From positions 1 to 22,303 of IMG/VR virus record IMGVR_UViG_3300042868_004162: a stretch of 22,303 nt of DNA. One strand, written 5' to 3'. Of the stretch, positions 1 to 6,201 are shown piece after piece (the stretch's first letter is position 1; the number at the start of each line of letters is the position of its first letter). The position numbers and the translations under genes were made by a program. The stretch comes from a virus. Under the pieces are notes generated by a model. That model saw only the letters and a program-made list of their open reading frames with translations, had not been told where the DNA came from and made no database searches.

Positions 1-2
1 AT

Positions 3-371
3 TCTCAGGGAGTGGGTGGAGCAGTCGCAGAGCGCCTAAAGATACTTATGCCCGACAGGGAAGTTATAGCAATGAGTTCTGACTCTAAGGCTCAGAACGA
101 AAGATGGATTCATTTAACTGAACTAATTCAAAGAGAGCAATTAGTCATTCCTGGGCACTCTAAAGCCCGTAGGACAAGAAACTGGAAAAGATTTAATCAG
201 CAAATGAATGACCTAGAAAAAGTGTATCGGGGTCCTTATATGTTGGCAGAAGCCCCTAATGAAAAGGGCGCTTTTGATGATTACCCAGACTCCCTAGCGC
301 TTGCTTGTGCCATGACAGTTCATGATACTATGCCTACTATTCAAGTTGGTGAGAACCCGTTCTTCAATTAG
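3..371 (+). CDS. Terminase large subunit, C-terminal fragment (cut by the window edge)
   Basis: The reading frame is open from the left edge with no start, so this is the 3' part of a longer gene. The fragment of about 122 residues fits the nuclease (RNase H-like) half of a phage terminase large subunit, the motor that cuts concatemeric DNA and pumps it into the prohead. The main evidence is the acidic C-terminal motif DDYPDSLALACA, which matches the family's third metal-binding motif (usually D-D-x-x-D-A-L-A). The upstream stretch with SQGVGGAVAERLK and the SSDSKAQNERW segment also look like terminase. A GTG at position 12 should not be taken as the start. The ATPase half lies outside the window. 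Its place just upstream of the structural block supports the call. Confidence 0.85.
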   Translation, partial: SQGVGGAVAERLKILMPDREVIAMSSDSKAQNERWIHLTELIQREQLVIPGHSKARRTRNWKRFNQQMNDLEKVYRGPYMLAEAPNEKGAFDDYPDSLALACAMTVHDTMPTIQVGENPFFN

Positions 372-400
372 TGATATTCTTTAAGGAAACCCTTATCTAT

Positions 401-406
401 GAGGAG
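401..406 (+). promoter_or_regulatory. Strong Shine-Dalgarno site
   Basis: GAGGAG lies 6 bases before the ATG at 413. It supports that start after the terminase stop. Similar GAGGAG or AGGAG sites precede the scaffold, capsid, sheath and tube genes. Confidence 0.6.
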
Positions 407-412
407 TAACTC

Positions 413-814
413 ATGACAGTAGCACCATCACCTATGTTCCCAGAGCGGGACGGATCAATGTTTGAGCGCACGATGGCTCCAAGCATTCCAGGCAATAAAG
501 GACCTTTGCGTTTTGAAGAAGGTGTAGCAACTGACACTGACGTTCCAAACGACTTTGGTCAAGGCGCATACGAGGACACCGCTCCTTCGCCAATGCGAAT
601 GAACCATAACAACCCTGAAATGTTCTACAAGCATGCAGCAGACACCATGCGTGAGCGAGCACATGTTGGCTCGGCATCATGGGTTGAAGCCCCATCCGTA
701 CTTTCAGAGTTTGTTGAAGGTGCAATGGCTGGCGATGACATGCCTAAGTGGGAATATTCATACAACTCGGGTGGTCATATGAACCGCCCTAACGTGACGG
801 TTGTTAACGACTAA
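413..814 (+). CDS. Hypothetical late protein, 133 aa
   Basis: I do not recognise the family. The protein is soluble, with no membrane segment or signal peptide. Its N-terminal half (about 1-65) is rich in Pro, Met, Gly and acidic residues and is probably flexible. The middle (about 68-108, from NNPEMFYKHAADTMRERAHV to VLSEFVEGAMAGD) looks helical and is the most likely ordered part. The tail ends in a polar NRPNVTVVND segment. The start is set by GAGGAG 6 bases upstream. It lies 41 bases after the terminase and 2 bases before the next gene, so it is probably cotranscribed with both. The position suggests a virion-associated or packaging-accessory role, but nothing in the sequence proves it. 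Confidence 0.75.
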   Translation: MTVAPSPMFPERDGSMFERTMAPSIPGNKGPLRFEEGVATDTDVPNDFGQGAYEDTAPSPMRMNHNNPEMFYKHAADTMRERAHVGSASWVEAPSVLSEFVEGAMAGDDMPKWEYSYNSGGHMNRPNVTVVND

Positions 815-816
815 TC

Positions 817-1353
817 ATGTCCGACAGTGGTGATGCCTCTGTTGATTACGGATCAGATAGCGATGTAGGTAGCGATACTTCTGTTTTGTCTGTCTCAACT
901 TCAACCGATGATCTTGCAGCAGGCATTGCCCAAAATTATGGATTGTCAGCACAGGGACAATATATGTTCCCAAGTCGTCTGGGTGAGTTTCAAGCATCTT
1001 TTCGTGCCGAACCACCACCAACAGTTCGTGAACGGCGACACCCATTTATTCTTAGTAGTTACCTAAAGAGTAGTGGTGCTGTAAATACGTTTCAACCAAC
1101 AGGGTATGCCATTCCTAAAAACCTTGTCGGTATGGAGACATTACAAGAATCTCAATTTGCCTACACACCAACTGCTCAAGAAGGTGACCCTGTTGATTCT
1201 GCTTTTTCAAGTCAGGGTCCTGCACTTGATAAGAATGTAAAGGACACTGTGCAACCTGAAGAGGAAGGGCGACTCCTTAAGGCAGTAGATATGCGTAGGC
1301 GTTCAATCCACGTTAACAAGGGTCGCAAAGACCAGTACGACTATCAGGGGTAG
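817..1353 (+). CDS. Hypothetical late protein, 178 aa, Ser/Asp-rich N-terminus
   Basis: I do not recognise the family. The first 30 or so residues are almost entirely Ser, Asp, Gly, Val and Thr and are predicted disordered and acidic. The middle (about 42-115) carries many aromatic and proline residues, and the C-terminus (about 150-178) is basic (VDMRRRSIHVNKGRK). The start is 2 bases after the previous stop and lacks a strong ribosome site, so translational coupling is likely. The next gene begins 3 bases after its stop. The acidic head and basic tail would suit a protein that bridges other virion or DNA-binding components, but this is a guess. Confidence 0.72.
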   Translation: MSDSGDASVDYGSDSDVGSDTSVLSVSTSTDDLAAGIAQNYGLSAQGQYMFPSRLGEFQASFRAEPPPTVRERRHPFILSSYLKSSGAVNTFQPTGYAIPKNLVGMETLQESQFAYTPTAQEGDPVDSAFSSQGPALDKNVKDTVQPEEEGRLLKAVDMRRRSIHVNKGRKDQYDYQG

Positions 1354-1356
1354 ATT

Positions 1357-2592
1357 ATGGCAAGAAAACCTATAGGAATAAAAGTAACCCCGCAGTTACC
1401 CACATTACAGGATATTGTCAATTCAGTTAGTGAATCTGAATATCGTTCTGCAATTGCTAGACCAAAAGAAGTTATGGATGATTGGGATCTATACAAAAAA
1501 TCTAGAGGTAGTGGTAAAGACCTAGCAATGATTAGTGATACTGACCCAACGGCAAAATCAACTAATTTAAAAATTGCTAAAAATGCAAGTCATCCAAATG
1601 AACTTGTTAGATCAACACTTGAAATGGGTATGTCTTTATCAAACGCTACAAGTAGCGGAAGATTTGAGGGGTGCTCAGGCTGTAGGACTCCAATCTGCAC
1701 TCAATTGTGTAACTCTAAGTCTGGGCATTATGGTATGCCTGGAGGTTCTGCTGAAAGAGCAAAACAAACTAGGTCTGGTTACTGGGCAGACAATCCTCAG
1801 TTTGCTGGAGCACTTGCTGTGATTCAATCACGAAGGGGTGCTCGTAGTGCTCGTGATCTTGGCATGGTTCCTGCTTTGCGTAGCAACATGTGGACAGACG
1901 TTCCTTGGCATAAAACAACTTTGGCTGGTCCTTGGATTCACGATTTTAACGAAGAAGGAAGTACGGACTCAGGAGCAGTTGGTCTTGCAAAAGAGCATCC
2001 ATTGCTGACCCATACGAATTACACAAAAGAAACAATGAACCGTGTCCTTCGCCCAGGTGAAAAAGAACCTGAAGCAGATGCACCACCAAACTATTACCTT
2101 ACTGGCAGTATCAGTGAACAAACACCTACAAAACGTGTGAAGCAACGCCACGATGCTGGTCTTACTACTCAAGTAGCATTATGGCTGGGTGAGGAAGACC
2201 CTAAGCCAGAGCGATGGGTGATGCATGATGGGCATGGTAATGAAGAAGAGTTCCATCTTTATGATGCAGATGATAGCGATGCCCGTTTGCATGACGTTTC
2301 TCGTGGTTTTGCTGGTCAAACTGGTGGGTTGCGTGTAAAACAAACAGCAGGGTTAAAAGCAATGATTGGTACTGTGTCAGAGAATCACTTTGTTCGCCCT
2401 GTTCGCCCTGATATTCCAGTCGGGCAACCTGGTGGTATTCCTTTGAAATATGCATCTCCAGATGTTTTGCAACGACAAGCAAAATTTAGTGAAACTGCTG
2501 ATTCTTCTCCAGTCTTTAATATTCCAGGTGCGGCTGAAATGGCTAAACGCAACCGTCGTAGTCATGTTAACTCAGAGCAGTTCGGAGCATAA
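1357..2592 (+). CDS. gp88-like cysteine-cluster protein, 411 aa
   Basis: The protein resembles the phage family named for mycobacteriophage gene product 88, whose function is not known. Matching features, in order, are a cysteine cluster C106-x2-C109-x4-C114-x3-C118 followed by SGHYG; an R-S-N-M-W-T-D-V-P-W-H block (175-185), comparable to the family's R-L-N-x-x-S-D-I-P-W-E; a Y-T-K motif (222-224); and an acidic DADDSDARLHD block (303-313) followed by GGLRVK (323-328), comparable to the family's D-G-D-x-x-D-x-R and G-L-x-A-K-G. The four cysteines suggest a bound metal or Fe-S cluster. The start follows an AGGGG ribosome site. The family match is from remembered motifs and is moderately certain; a biochemical role cannot be assigned. 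The gene lies between terminase and lysis genes, transcribed with late genes. Confidence 0.7.
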   Translation: MARKPIGIKVTPQLPTLQDIVNSVSESEYRSAIARPKEVMDDWDLYKKSRGSGKDLAMISDTDPTAKSTNLKIAKNASHPNELVRSTLEMGMSLSNATSSGRFEGCSGCRTPICTQLCNSKSGHYGMPGGSAERAKQTRSGYWADNPQFAGALAVIQSRRGARSARDLGMVPALRSNMWTDVPWHKTTLAGPWIHDFNEEGSTDSGAVGLAKEHPLLTHTNYTKETMNRVLRPGEKEPEADAPPNYYLTGSISEQTPTKRVKQRHDAGLTTQVALWLGEEDPKPERWVMHDGHGNEEEFHLYDADDSDARLHDVSRGFAGQTGGLRVKQTAGLKAMIGTVSENHFVRPVRPDIPVGQPGGIPLKYASPDVLQRQAKFSETADSSPVFNIPGAAEMAKRNRRSHVNSEQFGA

Positions 2593-2595
2593 ATC

Positions 2596-2814
2596 ATGGA
2601 TACTGGCTGGGCAACCATTCTCGCTGCAATCATTCCAGTTTTTGCGGCAGGGTTTGCTTGGCTAATTAAAGAAGCCAGAACAATGCGTAAAGAGAATAGA
2701 ACAGATCATGCTGGCGTTCTACATCAGTTAAAGATTTTGACCCACATTACAGAAAAAACAAGCGAGCGACTAGACGGGCATATTGATTGGCATCTAGATA
2801 AAGAAAAGAAATAG
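2596..2814 (+). CDS. Small one-TM protein of the lysis cassette (DUF2746-like)
   Basis: This 72-residue protein has one N-terminal membrane segment (about residues 5-23, ATILAAIIPVFAAGFAWLI), followed by a charged, probably coiled helix with K-E-A-R-T-M-R-K-E-N-R-T-D-H-A. The layout, a short hydrophobic helix and then R-x-E-N-R-x-D-H-A-x-V, resembles DUF2746-type membrane proteins encoded beside endolysins and holins in actinophages. It starts 3 bases after the gp88-like gene, with GGAG at 2584-2587, and lies one base before the holin-like gene. It may help or regulate membrane permeabilisation during lysis. The lysis role rests mainly on context. Confidence 0.72.
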   Translation: MDTGWATILAAIIPVFAAGFAWLIKEARTMRKENRTDHAGVLHQLKILTHITEKTSERLDGHIDWHLDKEKK

Positions 2815-2815
2815 T

Positions 2816-3079
2816 ATGCGTAAAGACTTAATCCTTAATGTCATCCTTCGTATTCTTGCCACCTTTGCTGCATCTGGGTTAGGTGTAATTGGTGCTGGAG
2901 CAATTGCTGGAGTTCCCCTATGGAAAGCCTGCTTTATGGCTGGTATCGCTGGTGTTGCTTTTGTGATTGAGGGGTTGTCTAGGTCATTCTTAGATGATGG
3001 TAAACTTACGCTTGCAGAAATTAATGATGTTTTTAATAAAGTAGACGGAAAAGACACAACAGTTAAGGATAAAAAATGA
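2816..3079 (+). CDS. Holin-like membrane protein, 87 aa
   Basis: Two hydrophobic segments are visible, at about residues 5-30 (ending GAGAIAGVP) and 35-52 (ACFMAGIAGVAFVIEG), separated by a short turn with W and K. A charged C-terminal tail (55-87) contains DDGKLTLAEINDVFNKVDG. A small size, two TM helices and a lysine-rich tail fit a class II holin, which forms holes in the inner membrane at a set time so that the endolysin reaches the cell wall. Actinophage holins often carry the D-D-G-K-L-T-x-x-E-I motif near the C-terminus. The stop overlaps the endolysin start by ATGA (3076-3079), so the two are translationally coupled. Confidence is high for a membrane protein and good for holin. Confidence 0.8.
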   Translation: MRKDLILNVILRILATFAASGLGVIGAGAIAGVPLWKACFMAGIAGVAFVIEGLSRSFLDDGKLTLAEINDVFNKVDGKDTTVKDKK

Positions 3080-3627
3080 GTAAAGTTGCTTGGGATTACA
3101 TTGTTCCTGTAGTATTGCCGCCAGACCTTAAAGGAGTTGAACCTGGAAAATTGCCTGAATCTATGCTTAGAGCAATCTCAACTGGAGGAAAACTCCACCA
3201 CCGAGCCGCAGACGCTTGGAACGCAATGGTCGCAAAAGCAAAAGCAGACGGAATTGAACTTAAACCCACGAGCAGCGGCGATTTATATCGCACATACGAG
3301 AGCCAACTGGCGGGTTTTAAGCAACGCTACGTTTTGGAACCAGTTGCAGGAACAAGCACGAAGACGTTTGAAGGAAAAACCTGGTACCTGAAAAAGGGTA
3401 TGGCGATGCTGGCGACACCTGGCAAGTCCATGCATAATCTCGGATTGGCAATTGATATTGCAGGTGCTGCGGAACCAAAGCGCATGAAATGGCTAATTGC
3501 CAACATCAAAGACTTTGGTTTTAGTTGGGAAGTTGTCCCAAGCGAGCCTTGGCATATCCGACTTGTCACTGGTCCATTTCCAACGCCTGCTGTTGTAGCA
3601 TATGTGTTGGCACAGAAACCTGCTTGA
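3076..3627 (+). CDS. Endolysin, M15 (VanY-type) peptidase
   Basis: The 183-residue protein carries the M15 metallopeptidase signature found in D-Ala-D-Ala carboxypeptidases and L-Ala-D-Glu endolysins. S118-M-H120-N-L-G-L-A-I-D127 supplies the first two zinc ligands, and E157-P-W-H160-I the general base and third ligand. The upstream S67-G-D-L-Y-R-T-Y-E-S-Q block is also typical. It would cut the peptide part of peptidoglycan. No signal peptide or separate wall-binding domain is visible, so it presumably depends on the adjacent holin for access. It ends the lysis cassette, and its stop codon is inside the -35 box of the promoter for the next block. The tape measure protein has a second M15 domain with similar motifs (GKSMH and EPWHI). 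Confidence 0.93.
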   Translation: MSKVAWDYIVPVVLPPDLKGVEPGKLPESMLRAISTGGKLHHRAADAWNAMVAKAKADGIELKPTSSGDLYRTYESQLAGFKQRYVLEPVAGTSTKTFEGKTWYLKKGMAMLATPGKSMHNLGLAIDIAGAAEPKRMKWLIANIKDFGFSWEVVPSEPWHIRLVTGPFPTPAVVAYVLAQKPA

Positions 3628-3652
3628 CACAAACTTTGAGGTAGGCTAGGCT
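3624..3652 (+). promoter_or_regulatory. Sigma-70-type promoter, actinobacterial style
   Basis: A perfect -35 box TTGACA (3624-3629) is followed after exactly 17 bases by TAGGCT (3647-3652). TAGGCT is a common -10 form in actinobacterial housekeeping promoters (TTGACR and TAGRRT in streptomycetes). A second overlapping TAGGCT begins at 3642. Transcription would start near 3659, leaving a leader of about 24 bases before the ATG at 3683. The -35 box overlaps the endolysin stop codon. It would drive the small ORF, HTH, phosphoesterase and proteasome-like genes separately from late transcription. Confidence 0.7.
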
Positions 3653-3682
3653 CTGTGTCCTAGACCAGATGAAGGTGGTTGC

Positions 3683-3826
3683 ATGCGTGTACAAGACATT
3701 GATAGTATTACCTATTACCTGAGTAAGGTCTTTGGGGGTCAACAAGATGCCGACGAATTGTTCAGACTGCTTGAAGTTTTAAAACACGAACGACACAAAC
3801 TGGAGAAAAAGCATGTCAAAAAATAA
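3683..3826 (+). CDS. Small ORF, 47 aa, unknown
   Basis: An ATG at 3683 opens 47 codons ending in TAA at 3824-3826. A good ribosome site (GAAGGTGG, 3671-3678) lies 4 bases upstream. The product begins MRVQDIDSITYYLSKVFGG and ends in a basic helix rich in Lys, His and Arg (LKHERHKLEKKHVKK). The first half is acidic to neutral and probably helical. It overlaps the next gene by 14 bases, and it is the first gene after the promoter at 3624. The ribosome site, tight packing and promoter make it a credible gene. It could be a small nucleic-acid-binding or protein-binding regulator, but no family is recognised. Confidence 0.6.
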   Translation: MRVQDIDSITYYLSKVFGGQQDADELFRLLEVLKHERHKLEKKHVKK

Positions 3827-4106
3827 CGAAGAAGAGACATTACTTAATCGCCTTACACAACTTTCTAAAGTTGTTGATGCACCTTGCCCATTAGGGAGAG
3901 TGCATAAAATGTTAGACACAGAAACTGCTTCAGCATTACTTGACGCATTACAGAGTCCAGCATCAAATACAGCAATACACCAAGCCTTAATTGATGAAGG
4001 TTTTTCAATTGCAAGAGCAACAATTAATCAAAAACGTGCGTGTTTCCGAGAGGGAACTGATAGTAAGTGCCTATGTTTACCAAACAATTTGGGAGTAACT
4101 AAATGA
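3813..4106 (+). CDS. Small putative HTH DNA-binding protein, 97 aa
   Basis: The region from about residue 46 to 80 looks like a helix-turn-helix: a predicted helix ending in a spaced hydrophobic pattern (SNTAIHQALIDEGFSIARAT), then a second helix beginning TINQKRACF. This resembles small phage HTH proteins that choose between sites by a compact C-terminal helix, often with cysteines at the end. Here C24, C77, C85 and C87 are present, with CLC near the end, so metal binding is possible but unproved. GGAG (3802-3805) precedes the ATG by 7 bases. Its stop overlaps the next start as ATGA (4103-4106). It may regulate its own promoter at 3624 or assist the neighbouring genes. The DNA-binding call is moderate. 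Confidence 0.6.
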   Translation: MSKNNEEETLLNRLTQLSKVVDAPCPLGRVHKMLDTETASALLDALQSPASNTAIHQALIDEGFSIARATINQKRACFREGTDSKCLCLPNNLGVTK

Positions 4107-5275
4107 GTAATCTACAAGAAAAACTATCAAGTCTTGCAAGTGAGCAAGAAATAAAACAGCGTAAAGAAAAGATGCTTGGAGCAATTGCAGACATGCTAGT
4201 TGCTAAAGATATAGATCTTGATGAGATTGGTAACGTAGAAAAGGTATCTATTCGCCACGCACTATCTCCAGATAAGAACGGAGATGTTCAAACTAGGACT
4301 ACTACCACCGTACAACTTTCTCCTAAGTGGGAGACTGGTCCTGAATGGCCTGTTGTACAGCAAGGTCCTGCTGTCAAATTGCCACCCATTAAGGTGATAA
4401 GTAAAAAAACTTCAGCATTCAAAACATGTGTAGTTGTCCCTGACATTCAGTTTGGTTACTTTCGTGGTCGTGATGGTCAACTAGAACCAACGCATGATGA
4501 AAAAGCAATCATGATTTGTTTGAAGATGATTCAAGAACTTAAGCCTGATGTTATTGCGTGTGTTGGAGATAACTTAGATCTTCCTGAAATGGGTAAGTAT
4601 GTTACATACCCTGCATACGCACAAACTACTCAAGCAGCAATTGATCGTGCAACTTTCTTCTGTGCACAAATGAGAGCAATGGCTCCTGACGCAAAGATCA
4701 TTTGGTTGGCAGGAAACCACGAAGAGCGTATGCCTAAGTATCTAGTAATGAACGCTGCTGCTGCGTATGGACTCCGAAAAGGGAATACTCCTGACTCTTG
4801 GCCTGTATTATCTGTTCCATACCTTTGTCGCATGGATGAGTTTGGTGTAGAGTACCGTCCAGGGTATCCCGCATCTGATTATTGGGTCAATGAGAAACTC
4901 CGTATTATCCACGGTGATCGTGTGAAGTCGTCAGGCTCCACAGCACACGTTTACCTCAATGCAGAAAAGACGAGCGTAATTTATGGTCACATTCACAGAA
5001 TTGAAACAGCATTTAAAACTCGTGAAGACTTTGATGGACCAAGAACCATCATGGCTGCTTCTCCTGGTTGCCTTGCTCGGATTGACGGGGCTATCCCTTC
5101 TACTCGTGGTGGGGTGGATCTAGACGGACGACCACTTGTTCGCTACGAAAATTGGCAACAAGGAATGGGTGTAGTATCCTACGAGGACAGCGGTGCACAT
5201 CGGTTTAGTTACGATGTAATCCCCATCTATGATGGCTGGGCGTTGTATCAGGGTAAAGAATACACTTCGGAGTAG
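4103..5275 (+). CDS. Calcineurin-like metallophosphoesterase, 390 aa
   Basis: The metallophosphoesterase motifs appear in order: V-V-P-D114-I-Q116 (motif I), G155-D156-N157-L-D (motif II), G204-N205-H206-E (motif III), I-I-H270-G (motif IV) and G295-H296-I-H298 (motif V). The fold uses two metal ions to hydrolyse phosphomonoesters or phosphodiesters. The substrate is unknown and could be a nucleotide, RNA, DNA end or phosphoprotein. Motif I has Gln where most members have His (D-x-H), so one metal site may be altered. Residues 1-100 form an extra N-terminal region, with a helical first 45 residues, not typical of the minimal fold. It is coupled to the HTH gene by ATGA and ends 2 bases before the proteasome-like gene. 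The fold is certain but the role is not. Confidence 0.9.
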   Translation: MSNLQEKLSSLASEQEIKQRKEKMLGAIADMLVAKDIDLDEIGNVEKVSIRHALSPDKNGDVQTRTTTTVQLSPKWETGPEWPVVQQGPAVKLPPIKVISKKTSAFKTCVVVPDIQFGYFRGRDGQLEPTHDEKAIMICLKMIQELKPDVIACVGDNLDLPEMGKYVTYPAYAQTTQAAIDRATFFCAQMRAMAPDAKIIWLAGNHEERMPKYLVMNAAAAYGLRKGNTPDSWPVLSVPYLCRMDEFGVEYRPGYPASDYWVNEKLRIIHGDRVKSSGSTAHVYLNAEKTSVIYGHIHRIETAFKTREDFDGPRTIMAASPGCLARIDGAIPSTRGGVDLDGRPLVRYENWQQGMGVVSYEDSGAHRFSYDVIPIYDGWALYQGKEYTSE

Positions 5276-5277
5276 AA

Positions 5278-5913
5278 ATGACAACTATCGTTGGAGTACA
5301 GGGAGATGGCTTTGCGGTTATCTGTGTAGATTCACGAATATCAGCAATGGACATTACAGGATTTGCAACGCAAATAGGAACTTTACGAGAAGGGTCAAGC
5401 AAGGTAGCAACTAATGGAAAATATCTACTTGGCGCTGCTGGAGATGTACGGGCCATCAACATTCTTCATCACGTCTTCCAACCACCAACACCACCACCAA
5501 ACCTTAAAGGGAAGAAACTTGACCAGTTCTTTACGGCGAAGTTTATACCAGCACTCCGTGAATGCTTTGATACACAGGGGTACTCAATCCCAGATAGGGA
5601 CGACAAAGACCACATTGCAGAACACGGATCAACAATCCTTGTAGTTGTTAATGGTGTTATCTTTATTGTTGATGGGGACTACTCTTGGGCATCCGAAGCC
5701 AATAGTGTTTATGCTATCGGTTCAGGTTCTTCTTACGCTTTAGGGGCAATGCAAGTTTTGACGCATAATAAGAAGCAAACAATACAACAAGCAAAGACAC
5801 ACGCAATAAAAGCCCTCACTGTCTCAGCAAGATTTGATCCGTATACGGGTCCGCCATACCACTCATACGTACAGGAGTATGAGGTAACCAACAAAACCCG
5901 TAAGCCTGTATAA
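5278..5913 (+). CDS. Proteasome-beta/HslV-like N-terminal-threonine hydrolase, 211 aa
   Basis: The sequence opens MTTIVGV, as proteasome beta and HslV chains do. Removal of Met would expose Thr2 as the nucleophile. Other conserved positions are D18 in VDSR (family D17), K42 in SSKVATNGKYLLG (family K33, with about eight extra residues before it), GAAGD (52-56), YAIGSGSSYALGAM (145-158, the family's GSG loop and S129 region) and D187 in RFDPYTG (family D166). The catalytic set therefore appears complete. No long propeptide is present, as in HslV. It would be a threonine protease or amidohydrolase, perhaps in a ring of identical subunits. GGAG at 5268-5271 and the ATG give a self-consistent start. 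It is the last gene of the block led by the promoter at 3624. Fold confidence is high; substrate and partner ATPase are unknown. Confidence 0.85.
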   Translation: MTTIVGVQGDGFAVICVDSRISAMDITGFATQIGTLREGSSKVATNGKYLLGAAGDVRAINILHHVFQPPTPPPNLKGKKLDQFFTAKFIPALRECFDTQGYSIPDRDDKDHIAEHGSTILVVVNGVIFIVDGDYSWASEANSVYAIGSGSSYALGAMQVLTHNKKQTIQQAKTHAIKALTVSARFDPYTGPPYHSYVQEYEVTNKTRKPV

Positions 5914-5914
5914 T
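5909..5914 (+). promoter_or_regulatory. Possible -10 box (TATAAT), weak
   Basis: TATAAT overlaps the end of the proteasome-like gene, 27 bases before the next start, and is preceded directly by TG. No -35 box is visible at the expected distance. The motif also sits in an inexact palindrome (GTATA at 5908-5912 and TATAC at 5919-5923). It could start transcription of the head genes, but it may be chance. Confidence 0.2.
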
Positions 5915-5940
5915 CGGGTATACCTAAACTAGGAGAAAAC

Positions 5941-6201
5941 ATGAATAATCTAAAAACAGCACATGCAGATGCAGGGTTAAAGGGAGCCGTTTTAGGTCTT
6001 TTGACCTATGCAGCAATCAAATACGATGTTTCCGTAGAGGCAGTTGCAGTGGTTATGCCAGTAGTAACTATTGTACTTTCGGTAGTTTCTACAAAGATTG
6101 GTGACAAGAACACAGCCTTGTTGCTTAATTTGGCACAAAAAGCACTTGCAGCCGCACCTGTAAAAGCACCTGTAAAAAAGACTGCTGCAAAAAAGAAGTA
6201 G
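5941..6201 (+). CDS. Small two-TM membrane protein with lysine-rich tail, 86 aa
   Basis: Two hydrophobic segments occur at about residues 14-28 (AVLGLLTYAAIKYD) and 34-51 (AVAVVMPVVTIVLSVVST). The C-terminus (about 68-86) is an Ala/Pro/Lys-rich tail with two copies of APVK and ending KKTAAKKK. The plan resembles small phage holin or holin-like proteins, and it could be a second holin, an antiholin or a membrane-linked virion protein. AGGAG (5931-5935) lies just upstream. It lies between the hydrolase and the portal gene, away from the lysis cassette, so a holin role is less certain than for the protein at 2816. No family is recognised. Confidence 0.65.
   Translation: MNNLKTAHADAGLKGAVLGLLTYAAIKYDVSVEAVAVVMPVVTIVLSVVSTKIGDKNTALLLNLAQKALAAAPVKAPVKKTAAKKK

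Noticed and set aside
2980-3060. EF-hand-like DDGKLTLAEINDVF in the holin C-terminus
   Set aside because: The ligand spacing does not make a full 12-residue calcium loop, and the same motif is common in actinophage holin tails.
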